Part shown: positions 1 to 12,800 of the stretch, in pieces | Layout of the letters: every line of letters begins with the position of its first letter | Position numbering within the stretch: position 1 is the first letter of the stretch | Origin: Brasenia schreberi | Taxonomy: Eukaryota > Streptophyta > Magnoliopsida > Nymphaeales > Cabombaceae | Direction: 5' to 3' | Assembly: GCA_036023115.1 (NCBI GenBank) | Contig: JAYKKT010000059.1 | Coordinates: forward strand, 10,621,001 to 10,685,000 | DNA length: 64,000 nt | The notes under the pieces: model-generated | Database searches by the model: none | The model's input: only the letters and a program-made list of their open reading frames with translations | Told to the model about the DNA's origin: nothing | Position numbers and translations under genes: made by a program

Positions 1-164
1 AAAGTAATTCATATATTAGAATATAATTACTAAATGAACCTTTGTTGTTACTCAATGCTACCATACTTCCTCCCAATCTAATAGCTTACAAACCTAAATT
101 GTCCTAAAAAATAGTTCAACTATATGAAACACATAACAATATAAGGTAAAGACAACTAAAATAC

Positions 165-930
165 ACTAGTAAGTATTTTGGCTCTTCAAAAATTTTAGCA
201 TCTTTCAAATCCTCAATATTCAAACTAATATAATCTTGTTGCTAGTCTTATGCACAATTCATGCATTCAGCTACATTAACAATCAAATAGCTCCTAAATG
301 TATCAAGACCTTACCCCCAATGTTACATATAGACTCATAAGATACTCTAGATTTGAGAACCAACAAGATATCACTTGTTTTATGAGCAAAAACAAAAAAA
401 TTCTATGAATTAATCCTCTATCTTAAAATATTGAAATCATCGTGATCTTGTAGTAGTTTCTCACCTAAATAAATACTCAATTTAGTTTTCCTCTTTCTCT
501 TATACTTCCCATTTTGATTTTATTTTTCACGTCCAAGTCAAAGAGAGCATCTCTTACTCCCTTTAATAATTCTTTTTCAATTTTTATCATAATTTTTATA
601 AAAAACAAATTTTGTAACTTCAAATTTTTCTCGAGGATCAAGCATAGATGCAATAAGAGTAAGTTTGTTCATCTTCTTATAGTCATCTGATATTTATCAA
701 AATTTATTTTTAATCCTCATGCCCATAAACTTCACCTCCAAATCATTATTGTTGATTTGCTTTAATTTTACCCCAACTAGATCATTGATCTCTTTTTAAA
801 ATATATTGGATGTGACCTAGGATGACCCTAAAATACATAGTCGTATCATAAAACTGTTGTAACATGCTACTCATCATCTTAATAGAATCCTAATCAATAA
901 AAATAATTTCATGACCTTCATCTAGACATG
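165..930 (-). pseudogene. Decayed hAT-superfamily transposase, C-terminal part
   Basis: Read on the minus strand with several frame changes, this stretch gives recognisable pieces of a plant hAT (RICESLEEPER/DAYSLEEPER-like) transposase. They are a MLQQFYDTT block, a KMNKL..IASMLDPREKFE block near 600-670 (the conserved LDPR/YK region), and near 230-330 a VS.ES..IGGKVL block followed by a VAECMNCA-like stretch. The last two correspond to the hAT dimerisation domain. Stops and frameshifts are frequent, so no transposase is made. Terminal inverted repeats and an 8-bp duplication were not found. The family call is inferred from these motifs. Confidence 0.65.
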
Positions 931-939
931 TCCAGTTAT

Positions 940-1372
940 GGACTACTTAAAACTTGAAACTGGAACCAAACCACTCTAGGGATTATTTAGGTTCTGGATT
1001 CGGAACCACCGGTTTCAGGCATTTTCAGTTTGGAAACACCCCAAAACTGGTTTTAATTTTTTTTCGAAAGAGTGGAGACATTTGCTCTTTGGGAGTCGAA
1101 CGCCCTATCTGGCTCAATGGTAAGGAGCCAACACTCAACTTGTGATAATTGAGGTTAAAAAATATATATGTCCTTTATTAAGGGGCAATATAGAACCATC
1201 GGTTCCGATTCCAAGCCAGTTTCCAAAAATTAGGAGCCGTAACCAAATAGAGAGGTCCCTGGTTCCAGTTATAGTCTCGAGGCCAATTCGGGTTACTGCG
1301 GTTCTATGACTGGTTCGGTTATTTAGATATGGATCTCTTGGAACCATATTGAGACTTCATAATAAATTTACT
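940..1372. other. GGTTC/CCGGTT-rich non-coding stretch beside the hAT relic
   Basis: Many scattered GGTTC, GGAACC and CCGGTT words occur on both strands. This is typical of the subterminal non-coding part of some plant hAT elements, which would fit the relic next door. A tRNA-like string near 1110-1145 (GGCTCAATGGTAAGG) is present, but it lacks a proper acceptor stem and T-arm. No gene is seen. The assignment is inference only. Confidence 0.25.
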
Positions 1373-1419
1373 AAATTGACTCATAACCTAATCTTGAAGT
1401 GGTTGAAACGAATAACCTT

Positions 1420-1775
1420 AAAAGTATGGAGGAATCATGAGATCAGTTAGCACGTTCCAATCAATGTGACAACAAAATGGGTGGTATAAATACATAAGTG
1501 AGGAGTTATTGAGAGTCACAATCGAGGAGGTTAACACATGCTCTGTTCTTTTGATGAAAGTCTATAAGTAGCACTTGTAACTAAGGAAGAAGGATCATCA
1601 AATACAATCACAATTTTTTTTACCTAGGAGTAGTTAGCCTTCTCACTACTTTCTCGAGTACACCAGATGCTCCACCATCATATGCAATCTCGTCGACAAC
1701 TGAAATACACACAATCGAATTCTTGGTGACCCATTCTACCACCTAAAGCCTTATCCATCATCTTACTCTTCAGAA
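1420..1775 (+). repeat. LTR-like relic related to the LTR at 59356-59743
   Basis: From GATCAGTTAGC near 1440 to the TTTTGATGAAAGTCTATAAG stretch near 1555, this DNA aligns by eye with the middle of the 59.4-59.7 kb LTR (GATCATAGGTCAATTAGCG to TTTGAATGAAAGTTTATAAA). It therefore looks like a decayed solo LTR or LTR fragment of the same family. Edges are uncertain and no target duplication was found. Confidence 0.4.
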
Positions 1776-1934
1776 GAGGATTAGAAATTTCTGGCATGCT
1801 CCTACACTCTATTTCGCTGCGGCGGGTCTATGCATTTTACCACTTGAGTTGATTCGTTATTTCTAGTAGCAACATATTGTTAATATTATTTTGGTAAATT
1901 CATTAATTGTTATGTTGGTTGGGAATGACATTAA

Positions 1935-2145
1935 TATATGATAAAATAAGAAAAAATTATTTAAGATGGTTTGGATACATACAAAATAATAAAAAACTTC
2001 GATAAGAAGGTATTGAAAACTAGATGTGAAAATGTTAAAAGAGAAAGAAAATAATACGAAAGTGTGGAAAAAAATGATGAAGAATGATCTAATTTATGCT
2101 AACTTATGTTGAGTTGATTAAAAAGGTTTGGTTGTTGTTGTTGGT
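1935..2145 (+). mobile_element. Old RTE LINE 3' end fragment
   Basis: Translation recovers a degenerate LRWFGYIQN and a later KCGKKMMKNDL, equivalent to [10 protein letters not shown] and [11 protein letters not shown] at the C-terminus of the RTE protein elsewhere in the window. The fragment ends in TTGTTGTTGTTGG, the usual RTE tail. It is the most diverged RTE piece here and hence probably the oldest. Confidence 0.7.
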
Positions 2146-2289
2146 TGATTGTTATGTTGGTTGCATTAATTCCTGTAAAAGAAAATGTTGGTGGCATTAA
2201 TTTATTTAAATGAAGCTGTATTCTATAGCTTAAAATTCAAATCATATCGAATATTAACAAGGGCTTAGAAGAATCGGTTATAATCGGAA

Positions 2290-2590
2290 ACTGGACTCAC
2301 CGAATTTTCAGCCGAACGACCGTTGGTGATCTCCTAAAATGGAAGGCCGAATCTAACACAACCCCACTCACGCCCCGGATTGAAAAGATCGTCTGACAGA
2401 GGAAAGAAATGAAAACAGAAAAGGCAAAGAAAGGCCTGAACGATGAAGACTCTTTGCACCCTCTTCAATTTCCTCCTTCGCTCCCAATAAGCAAAGCTGG
2501 ACGACGATTCTTTTTAGCATTTCTAAAAGCCTCTTACTAAGAGAAGGAGAGGAATTCCCGTCATTCGTCCTTCGGGGTTAGGTTATCATC
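2290..2590 (+). promoter_or_regulatory. Candidate upstream leader exon or promoter of the clathrin-assembly gene
   Basis: This stretch is less AT-rich than its surroundings. It has purine-rich then CT-rich blocks (about 2398-2480) typical of plant 5' leaders, and ends GGGGTTAG/GTTATC near 2580, a possible splice donor. The coding gene starts at 9843 directly after a splice acceptor at 9797-9798, so an upstream non-coding exon must exist somewhere. This is a guess at its position and transcript data are needed. Confidence 0.22.
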
Positions 2591-3714
2591 CATTTTATGA
2601 AATGTGTGATAAGTTATTTTTTCTTTTCCCCTAGCTTTATTTGGATTTTCTAAATGTGATTAAGGGAATCATGACCATGTCTCTTGTCGGTGTTCTCTTT
2701 GGTACTAGGGTTGAATGGGTGACGACTGAACGGGGTTTTCTATTGTTTTTCTCCATGTACAATGAGGGACTTGGGCGTGTTTCCGTGATCATCTGTTTCA
2801 TCGGTGCATAGAATTCTGTGATGGGAAAACTTGGCGAGGTTAAATTTTGATATAAATACGCATTGCGATTCTGTGGAGGAAGCTGGATAATCTGCCTTTT
2901 GGGTATCGCTGAGTCGGGCATTGTTTGCGTAAGGATGCATACCACTGGATTTTGACCATAGGCAATGGCCGTCGGAGCAACGAAGCGAAAAGGGTGTTAT
3001 CTAAAAGAGAAAACCTTGTTTAGTTATCTGTTCTGTATGTCTACTTTCTGGGCACATTGGCTACATGATATCTCAGAAGCTTATTTGCGTATTTTTAGAG
3101 AAATACAGGAGTGTATGTGAATGCGTACTTATTGCACGTTAAATGGTTTTACATGCAATAGCATGCACTGTGATTAGTGAACTCCTTTCTACATGGTCAT
3201 GCACTTTGTGCTACTTACGCTATATCTATGAAATCTATGATGTCAAACCTATTTAGAAATCTAAAATATTGAAAGTGAGGCCAACCATCTGCTTAGTTGT
3301 TTATGTAAATCAACCTTATTAATATGGTAACACAGCATTCTATGTTAGGATTCATAAGGTATAACACGTTTCTTTGATGTTAATAGTTTTACACCAAGGG
3401 TCAAGGGACTCGTCACTATCCTTGTATTTGTCTACTTTGGTTATGTATGAACTAATGAATTTCACCTGAACGAAGTGCCTTGGTGCATGTTATTTGGAGA
3501 TGATAGTATTGATGAGCAAGATGAGCACTGAAGTTAACAGAGAACTTGAACTAGGGAAAAAAATCTTAGAAATAAAATGTTTTTTACTTAGTAGTAGAAA
3601 ACACGGAATGCAAATTCAATATTTTAATTAAAATGAATGAAATAAAGTTAAGATTGGGCAATTTTTAATTTGCAATTCGTTTTGCAAAAAGATGTGAAAA
3701 TCTATAAAGATGTC
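2591..3714. other. No gene recognised
   Basis: AT-rich DNA without a convincing reading frame or repeat. If the candidate leader exon is right, this is the start of a long 5'-UTR intron. The short open frames at 2637-2945 have no recognisable motifs. Confidence 0.4.
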
Positions 3715-3733
3715 ATAAGCAATATCGATGCAA

Positions 3734-6700
3734 ACAAACAACAACAACAACAACTAAGCTTTTTCCTATACTAGACGGGGTCGGCTACATGGATTCTTTG
3801 TTTTCACATAGCCCTATCATGTGCCATGTTAGCAGTTAACTCACAATAAGCTAGATCATTCTTTATTGTTTCTTTCCAACACTTTTGTGGTCGTCTTCTA
3901 CCTCTTTTAATACTTTCAAAATCTAGTTTTTCATACCTTCTTATAGGTTCTTTTGATCTTCTTTCTATATGTCCAAACCACCTTAAACGATATTCTCTCA
4001 TTTTATCTTCTATTGGTGTGACACATCATTTATTTCTAATAACCTCATTATGTATACGGTCTTTTCTTGTATGACCACTCATCCATCTCAACATCTTTAT
4101 TTCTGGCACAAACATCTTTTGTACATGTTGATGATTAACTGCCCAAGACTTAGAACCATAAAACATGAAAGGTCTAATTGTTGCTCTATAATATTTACCT
4201 TTTAACTTTAATGGTATCTTCTTATCACAAAGAATACTTGATGCTCCTCTCCATTTTAACCAACCAACATTAATTCTATGCGTAACATCTCCATCAATTC
4301 TTCTATCACTCTGAAAAATTGACCCTAGGTATTTAAAACTTTTCTTTTAGGGGATGCAATGTGTGCCAATTTTAATTTTTATGTCCTCTGAAATAACCAA
4401 ATGATCAAACTTACATTCTATATATTGTGTCTTTGTTGTCTTTGTTCTAATAAGTCGGAAGCCTTTACTTTCTAATGTTTCTCTTCATAGTTCCAATTTC
4501 CTATTAACTTTTTCCTTAGACTCCTCCACTAACACAATGTCATATGCAAATAACATACACCAAGGTACTTCATCTTGAGTTTTGTTAACTCATCAATCGC
4601 CATTATAAATAAGTATGGACTTAAAGTTGAACCTAGATGTAACCCAATATTAACTTCAAAGAAGTCTATCATTCCTTCGTGAGTCCTCACACATATTTTT
4701 GCACCATCGTACATGTCTCTTATAAGGTTTATGTATGTCAATGGGATCTCTTTTTTCCAAGGTTCTCCAAAGAACCTCTCTCGGTACCCTACCGTAAGAT
4801 TTTTTCAGATCAATAAATATCATGTGGTCTTTCTTTTTTCCTCTAAAATGTTTCATAAGACGTCTTAAAAGGTGAATCACTTCAACAATAGATCTGCCTA
4901 GCATGAATCCAAATTGGTTCTATGTTGTACTCGATACTTGTCTTAACCTACGTTCGATAATTCTTTCCCAAAATTTCATATTATGTCTCATTAACTTAAT
5001 ACTCCGATAATTCGCATAATTCTGAATGTCTTCCTTGTTCTTATATATGGGTATAAGTGTACTCGCTCTCCATTCCTTAGGCATCTTTTGGTTTCTCCAT
5101 ATTTCATTAAATAGTCTTGTGAGCCAAGTGATTCCTGTTTCTCTTAGGATTTTCCAAACTTCTATAGGAATATTATCTGATCCTCATGATTTACCACCCT
5201 TCATATGTTTAAGAGCGTCTTTGACTTCATTCTTTTGAATACGTCGGTAGAACTTGTGGTTTATATACTTTTATGATTTGGCTAACAGAATTATTTGCCA
5301 CTAGAATTTTTTTCATCCTCGTCTTTCATGCATCTAACAGAATTAAAATCTTTAGTTTTCTTATCTCTAGCCCTAGCTATCCTAAAAATATCTCTTTCAC
5401 CCTCTTTTGAGTTGAGTTTTTTATATAAATCCTCCCAAATTTTAGCTTTTGCTTCATTGACGGCCTTTTTTACTTCCTTCTTTGCTTTCTTATAAGCCTC
5501 TAAAATTTCACTAGTTTTCTTAGCATTATGTAATTTGTAACGTGCCCTCTTTGCCTTGATTTTATTTTGCACTACTTCACTCCACCACCAAGCTTCTTTT
5601 TGTGCTGGTACACCTCCCTTAGATTCACCTAACACATCTTTCACCACTTTGCTAATATGTATAGCCATATTATTCCACATATCACAAGGTGTACCAACAT
5701 AATTCCAAGCATGTCCTCGAAGGACTTTCTTTTTAAATATATCTTCTTTCTCACTTTTGAGGTTCCACCATTTAGTCCGAATAGCTCAATGCACTCTTTT
5801 CTTCTTTGTCCATTTTTTATATTTGTAAATCCATAACTAAAAATCGATGTTGGGTGGTTAAGCTTTCTCCTGAAATTACCTTGCAATCTTTACAACATGC
5901 TCTATCTTTTTTTCTATAAATAAAGTAATCTTGTGATAAGCCACTCTTATAAGTACTTAAATGTTTATCTCAGTTTTTAAAGATTGTATTGTCTATAAAG
6001 AGATCAAATGCTATAACAAAATTTAAAATCTCCCTACCTTCCTCATTTATATCTCCAAAATCAAAGTTTCCGTGAATACCTTGATATCCTAATGCCTCTT
6101 TACCGATATGTCTATTTAATTCTCCTCCTTGGAATTATTTGAATCACCTTATCTAACTCTTCCCCAAAAGTTGTCTTTATACTATCTTCTAGTCCTACTT
6201 GGGGTCTGTAAGTACAAACTATATTCAAAACCTTTGCTCCTAACACTAATTTCAACGTAATGATTCAGTCACCATATCATTGTATGTCTACTACACTATC
6301 CTTTAAATCTTTATTTATGATAATACCAACTCTGTTTTGAGCCTTTTCCCTACTTGAGTACCATAATTTAAAACCCGTATCCTCAATCTCCTTTTCTTTT
6401 TCTCCAACCCACTTTGTCTCTTATAAACATAAAATATGAATCTTTCTCCAAATCATAGTATCTACGACCTCCATTAGCTTTCCAGACAATGTTCCGATAT
6501 TCCAAGAACCAATATGAATCTTATTATCTAAGACTAGCTTCTTTACCCCTTGCATCCGTCCATATTAAAAATACGGAGACCCTCTCTGTAATTTATTGAC
6601 TACATTCGTGCGGCAATATAGCGGAACTAACTTCTTTATCCATACCCGTCCATGATGTGGGAACCCTCTCTGCAATTGATTCACTATATCCTGATGAAAA

Positions 6701-6902
6701 TATAGTGGCCCTTACTTTTCACAGCATTCGAGCTCTGGAGTGCGTTGTTAGGCGGGAATGTCATAAAGCAATTCTCATAATTTGTGTAATCTATGGTATA
6801 AAAATATGACAAAGTTTTACGTTAGCTGTCGGAAGCCTAACACAACCCTCCTTTATCCGGGCTTTGGACCAACCATGCAAGGATGATCCCTTACATGGAG
6901 TT
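3734..6902 (-). mobile_element. Full-length RTE-type LINE, copy A
   Basis: A non-LTR retrotransposon of the RTE clade in minus orientation. Its (TTG)n tail is at 3734-3754 and its 5' end is near 6900. The 5' end is the same sequence found at the heads of the copies at 18720 and 44494 (GGGATC.CCTTGCAT, then GGATAAAGGAGG). It is flanked by a 19-bp target duplication with one mismatch, ATAAGCAATATCGATGCAA at 3715-3733 and ATAAGCAATATTGATGCAA at 6903-6921. Length is 3169 bp against about 3273 for the other complete copies. It lies upstream of the clathrin-assembly gene and antisense to it. Confidence 0.9.
3804..6560 (-). pseudogene. Broken EN-RT protein of RTE copy A
   Basis: The single RTE ORF is recognisable from the AP-type endonuclease (5' part, about 5950-6560) through the linker ([20 protein letters not shown], about 5340-5420) and reverse transcriptase to the C-terminal [14 protein letters not shown] near 3970. 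It is cut by many frameshifts and stops. The RT domain A equivalent reads [18 protein letters not shown], where intact copies have KAYDRVP. The FADD catalytic box is altered (near 4540 the strand reads LFAYDIVL). No functional protein can be produced. Confidence 0.85.
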
Positions 6903-7085
6903 ATAAGCAATATTGATGCAAGTAGGCTAAAATGAAGAATTGCATTATGTGTTCAATAATATACTACTGATGTTAAAAGATAAATATATAAAAATATAAG
7001 ATCAACAATGCTCTATGGTGCCAAGTGTGGCACTTACCATGAGTACATGCAAAAGATGCCATTGATATAAATGAAAATGTTGAGT

Positions 7086-7090
7086 TATAT

Positions 7091-7150
<60 letters not shown>
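7086..7150 (+). repeat. Compound (TA)n-(TG)n microsatellite
   Basis: A TA run from about 7086 to 7104 passes directly into a TG run to 7150. It is a dinucleotide tract likely to vary in length between individuals. Confidence 0.95.
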
Positions 7151-7151
<1 letters not shown>

Positions 7152-8136
7152 TATTGGTGTTGGGGACTTTTAGAGAACGGCTTTTTACTAGAAGAGGGAA
7201 TTGGTTTTTGAAGGAGAAATAGGTGAATATGCTTGTAAGTCTTAGCAACGTGGAGACCTAGAAAATTGACTTATTCGTAAGTGTATCGACAAATTGAATT
7301 TGCTGCTCGGGATCAGCATTTTCAGAATTCCATGCAGAATCCATGTTTTCTTCTCTGTATTGGGAAACAACAATCGACATTTGCTTCAAAACGTCGAGAA
7401 ACAGTGTTTGCTTCAAGAATGACTGTAACCAGAATCTTCACTACAAACACCCGAACACCTGTGCAACAAAAAGGTTAGTGTGTGACTCTATTCAAGGCGT
7501 ACTAGCACTTCCTCTGGGTTTTTTTTTTGTCTCCTTACATTCTAACTCTCCAGATACAAGGGATAAGGTTACAATAAAGAATCCTTGACTCTCTTTGCAA
7601 GAGTACTCTTTGGCAATATTGGCACACAAAGATGACTAACACTACAACTCTCTTATGCGCTTATGGAATTCTAGTTAGTTGCTTGAAAACCTTGGTTAAA
7701 GAAACAAGAATAGAAATGCAAAATCATAACACAGAATTGGAGAAGGTTGTGAAGATATCTATAGACAACTAAAACTTTCTTCAGATTTTCAGATGTCTAG
7801 TATGAGAAAGGGCTTAGTTGTTGTCTACAGATTTTGAGATCTCTTGTTCCAGATGTTCTCCTTCTCATCTTATCCACTATTGGCCTAAGATCATTATCTA
7901 TAATGATCAGAATCTGGTTCATGTCAAAGGGCATGACCATTGAGAGAAACCACCCTTTCTCAAGAGTTGTAGCCAATCGGTTTTCATGAAGAGGCAGTGC
8001 TTTTCAAGACACAAAAGAATCATATCCATTCATGATGTCATCATACATGACAAGATAATGACAACCTTGGGCTATGTGACATCTCTTCACCAACGGACAC
8101 TAACCAAAAGTTAACACCCTCTTACAAATTGTTGCC
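7151..8136. other. No gene recognised
   Basis: Short open frames at 7281-7588 have no motifs and overlap one another. Base composition and word use suggest non-coding or transposon-derived DNA. No LTR, TIR or tail was identified. Confidence 0.4.
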
Positions 8137-8152
8137 TTATTTTGAAAATCTT

Positions 8153-8252
8153 TCATGGATTCTACAAATTATGATAGGGCTCTATGAAAACAAAGAATAC
8201 ATGTAGCTGACCCCATCTAGTATGGGAAAAGGCTTAGTTGTTGTTGTTGTTG
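8153..8252 (+). mobile_element. Short internally deleted RTE derivative (SINE-like), copy H
   Basis: About 100 bp consisting of a piece of the RTE 5' region (CATGGATTCTACAAATTATGA) fused to the RTE 3' end (TAGGGCTCTATG through GGCTTAG and a TTG tail). It is flanked by a perfect 16-bp target duplication TTATTTTGAAAATCTT (8137-8152 and 8253-8268), so it integrated as a unit. The same 5'/3' junction occurs in the element at 18347-18527. Confidence 0.8.
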
Positions 8253-8807
8253 TTATTTTGAAAATCTTCACATGTGATACACATGAAAAGATCTGATACA
8301 TTATGAGATTATTAAAGGAAAAAGTTAGTATGACATAAGGAAAGGCTAGACCCTTATTGAGGTTATTAGAGAAAAAGTTAGTGCGACATACTAAAGGGGT
8401 TTTTGATATTCTGAGTGATGGCCAAATGGAGTTTCATTGCAGTAAATATATGGTAAACACGGTATAAAAATGCATGTGTAGGAAAGAAATAGCAAAACAT
8501 GATCTTATGATCTTGATCTTTTGGAGTTAAATGTCAATTTTGACACATGATTGAGGACAGTGGTGACATGTAGCGAACTCCACCTCATGTCGGATAAGTT
8601 TTATTTTCCTGTACCCATGATTTTTTAAGCTGTTGTATCACTGCACCTACACATGCACTTGCACCTGCACCTGCACCTAATATGAATAATAAATTGAAGC
8701 CTTACCTTGATACATTTATCAAATACTTTTTGGACTGGCCTTTGAACTTTATATGTAACCAAAAGAGCAAGAACAATCATATGTTGAAGCCCCTTGCATG
8801 CATCACA

Positions 8808-9103
8808 ACAAGAACAACAACTATAACAACAACTAAGCCTTTTCTCATACTAGACGGGGTCAGCTACATAGATTCTTTGTTTTCATAGAGCCCTATCATG
8901 TGCCATGTTAGCAGTTAACTCACAATAAGGTAGATCATTCTTTATTGTTTTTTTCCAACACTTTTGTGGTCATCCTCTACCTCTTTTAATACTTTCAAAA
9001 TCTAGTTTTTCATACCTTCTTACAGTTTCTTCTTTTGATCTTCTTTCTATATGTCCAAACCATCTTAAACGATATTCTCTCATTTTATCCTCTATTGGTG
9101 CCA
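8808..9103 (-). mobile_element. 5'-truncated RTE LINE fragment, copy G
   Basis: It contains only the last 300 bp of the element. It starts in the CAACAACTAAGCC tail and ends inside the region encoding [18 protein letters not shown] (CCTCTATTGGTGCC). Minus orientation. No clear target duplication was found. It lies about 740 bp before the clathrin-assembly start codon. Confidence 0.85.
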
Positions 9104-9798
9104 TTATTTAAGCATTAAAGTTTATTTATTTATTGTGAGACATGAAAACTATTTGACAGATTCTTCATAGCATGTGAGATATCACATGACTAAAGGAATT
9201 CTCTCATATAACAGTGGCATCTCTGGCTGCAGTTTTGTGTGCAGTCTGTCAAGGGAGTTTACAACTTAGTGACACATTTGGAGAAAAGTGACTGATACAT
9301 CTTAATTTGATTGGTTTGGGTTTGTCCAAATCAAGAATCAATGCACATTTTCATTTAACGTATTTACTGCTCATAGTGGATGCACGTCTCTTTCTTCATT
9401 GGGAAGAATTTAGCCTTTAGAGGCATTTATATTTTCTTCAGATGTTCAGTGATGTGTTTCGTTAAGAGTATCTTGCTTACCACTGCTAGAGCTGAGCATC
9501 ACTGGCATGTCATAGTAATTATCTTCTTCTGCCTGTATATCGGAATATCAATGTCAAGATGTTATTCCTTTTTCCTTTCCTTTTTGGGAAAATCCTGACA
9601 TATTGTTAAGGCAGATACTTTCTTTTTTTGTCTCTTTTTGGTTTACATATGATCGGTGTATATGATACATCCAAAAGTTTTGGTCTTGATTTGTTTACCT
9701 CATCAGTGCCCACTAGCATGTAAATTGTAAAATGTGATCTGCCTATGATTCCATAGTTGTGGTTCTCTAATGGGTTAAAGCTGCTTTCTGTGGGACAG

Positions 9799-9842
9799 AT
9801 CCAGAGAGGTCATTAGTCCTTGCCTCATAAAATAAAAAGAAA
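9799..9842 (+). promoter_or_regulatory. 5' leader and splice acceptor of the clathrin-assembly gene
   Basis: A pyrimidine-rich acceptor ending TGTGGGACAG at 9798 precedes 44 nt of leader and then AAATGGCAG at 9843. An upstream non-coding exon is implied. No TATA box can be assigned with confidence in 9104-9798, which is AT-rich non-coding DNA. Confidence 0.5.
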
Positions 9843-12800
9843 ATGGCAGGAGCTGGTAATGCACAACAGAACCTCAGAAAAGCTCTAGGTGCTCTGAAGG
9901 ACTCCACGAAGGTTGGGTTGGCAAAAGTAAACAGTGACTATAAGGTACTCTTTCACTAAGAGTTAATCCTTCCTCAATAAATGCATGCCAGTTGTTTAAT
10001 GTTAAGATTTTGCTTCAAGGAGCTGGATGTTGCAATTATCAAGGCCACAAATCATGTGGAGTACTTGGCTGAAGAGAAACATGTCCGTTGTATGTTTTTT
10101 AACTTTGAGACAGGCTACTCTTTTCCTTTTCCATTCTGCCTTAACAATAAACATTTTTAATTCCATATTACATAGTGCTTTCTATGCATTTCTCTTTAGT
10201 CTCTTTCACAGAATGAACATGGACTCTTAACTTCATTTGTTCCTAAATGTGAGTATTTAGCATTGCGCAGCTATTTTTGATGCTGTTTCTGCCACAAGAA
10301 CTCGGGCCGATGTTGCATACTGCATATGTGCTCTTGCTAAACGTCTGGCCAAGACACAAAACTGGGCGGTACGTTTTGAGATTGCTTTCTTTCTGTTTAC
10401 TTGTTTATTTATACTGTTTGCTTTCCTTCTCTTTTCTTTCGGCACTCCGTTTGCTATAAAATTATGGAATTTCTGAACAAAGAAAATTATGATTAGATGT
10501 GATCATATCTACTTTTTCATGAAATATGAACTGATGGAAGTTTAACCCTAAATAGTGCCTAAAAGGCTTCTCCTAATTTGATTGATTTGTTTATGCCTTT
10601 TCCGCATGCAAAGGAAGAGATATAGATGACAGTCCAAATAGGATAACTGTGCCTTTCTCAGCTTCCAAGATGATTGGACAATATGAAAGGAGAAATTATA
10701 TTGAATTAAATTTTTATTGGTCAACTACAATTTACTCCTGTGGAGTATAACCAGCTCAAACTGTCTAACATACATGCATTACCAAACCTGTTGAGTGAAA
10801 ACTAGGATCTTATGAGAATTCGTTTTTTTTACTTAGAAGACACAAAAAACAATTATCTGACAGTCTACAAAAGGTTTAGATATAGACTTCCATAGAATGA
10901 ATGGCTGAGCAGAGTTGCTAAGAAGGAATCTTAAGTACCAAGATGTTTTTGGTTTAATTAGTGAGCTGGATTATCTTGTAATGTTCACAGAAGCTGGTGG
11001 CGAGGCATTGGACCGCCTGGGGGTTATCTCTTGTTCATGTTGAATCACCTTCTGCTTTTTTAAAAGTTTATTTGTATTTAGTCTTCGGTGTTGAGCTTGC
11101 CTGCACTTAAATTTTGCAGTCTGCTACTACATTCCATTTGTCATTCTTCTCTGAGGTCTTGAAATTAACTAAGGGACTCAATAGCTTTACTGTTTCCAAA
11201 TATGCCTAGCTTTTGTTTTAAATGTGAATCTCTAATGTCTCATTCTAAACCTTATCCATGATTCTTCATAAGCTAGGAAACTTTTTGTTCTTTTAAGTTA
11301 GTGGGCTGGTTGTCAATACAATCTTCAAAAAATGAGATGAACATTTAATTACTTATAAGAGTGGCTTATCACAAACACAAATTGATTACTTTATTTGTAG
11401 AAAAAAAAGATAGAGCATGTTGTAAAGATTGCAAGGTAATTCCAGGAGAAAGTTTAACCACCCAACATCGACTTTTAGTTATGGATTTACAAATAAAAAA
11501 ATGGACAAAGAAGAAAATAGTGCATCGAGCTATTCGAACTAAATGGTGGAACCTCAAAAGCAAGAAAGAAGATATATTTAAAAAGAAAGTCCTTCAAGGA
11601 GATGCTTGGAATTATGTTGGTATACCTTGTGATATGTGGAACAATATGGCTATACATATTAGGAAAGTGGCGAAAGATGTGTTAGGTGAATCTAAGGGAG
11701 GTGTACCAACATAAAAAGAAGCTTGGTGGTGGAGTGAAGCAGTGCAAAATAAAATCAAATCAAAGAGGGCATGTTACAAATTACATTATGCTAAGAAAAC
11801 TAGTGAAACTTTAGAAAATTATAAGAAAGCAAAGAAGGAAGCGAAAAAGGCTATCAGTAAAGCAAAAGCTAAAATTTGTGAGGATTTATATAAAAAACTC
11901 AACTCAAAAGAGGGTGAAAGAGATATTTTTAAGATAGCTAGGGCTAGAGATAAGAAAACTAAAGATCTTAATTCTATGAGATGCATTAAAGACGAGGATG
12001 AAAAAATTCTAGTGGCAAATGATGATATAAGAAATAGATGGAAAAACCATTTTTATAAGCTTTTTAATGAAAATAAAGATGTTAGTATTAGCTTAGGAGA
12101 GGTAGCCAAATCATAAAAGTATATAAACCACAATTTCTACCGACGTATTCAAAAGAATGATGTCAAAGAGGCTCTTAAACATATGAAGGGTAGTAAATCG
12201 GTAGGACCAGACAATATTCCTATTAAAGTTTGAAAAATACTAGGAGAAATAGGAATCACTTTGGCTCACAAGACTATTTAATGAAATATGGAAAAACTAA
12301 AAGATGCCCGAGGAATAGAGAGCGAGTACACTTATAACCATATATAAGAATAAGGGAGACATTCAAAATTGTGCGAATTATCGAGGTATCAAGTTAATGA
12401 CCATACTATGAAATTATGGGAAAGAATTATCGAACGTAGGTTAAGACATATATCAAGTACAATAGAGAACCAATTTGGATTCTTGTCAGGCAGATCTACT
12501 ATTGAAGCGATTAACCTTTTGAGACGTCTTATGGAATATTTTAGAGAAAAAAAGAAAGACCTTCACATAATATTTATTGATCTAGAAAAAGCTTACGATA
12601 AGGTACTGAGGGAGGTTCTTTGGAGAACTTTGGAAAAAAGAGGTAGCTCATTGACATACATTAACCTTATAAGAGATCATGTGTGAGAACTCTTGAAGGA
12701 ATGACAGACTTCTTTGAAGTTAATATTGGGTTACATCAAGGATCAACTTAAGTCCACCATCATTTATAATGGTGATTGATGAGTTAACAAAACATATTCA

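Noticed and set aside
165..930. Functional hAT transposon with terminal repeats
   Set aside because: The coding part is full of stops, and no terminal inverted repeats or 8-bp duplication could be identified. The window may start inside it.
1105..1150. tRNA gene
   Set aside because: An A-box-like string is present, but no acceptor stem, T-arm or matching B box. At most a tRNA-derived remnant.
3733..3760. CRISPR-like or satellite repeat from CAACAACAAC runs
   Set aside because: These are the (TTG)n tails of RTE elements on the opposite strand, always joined to the same GGCTTAG end.
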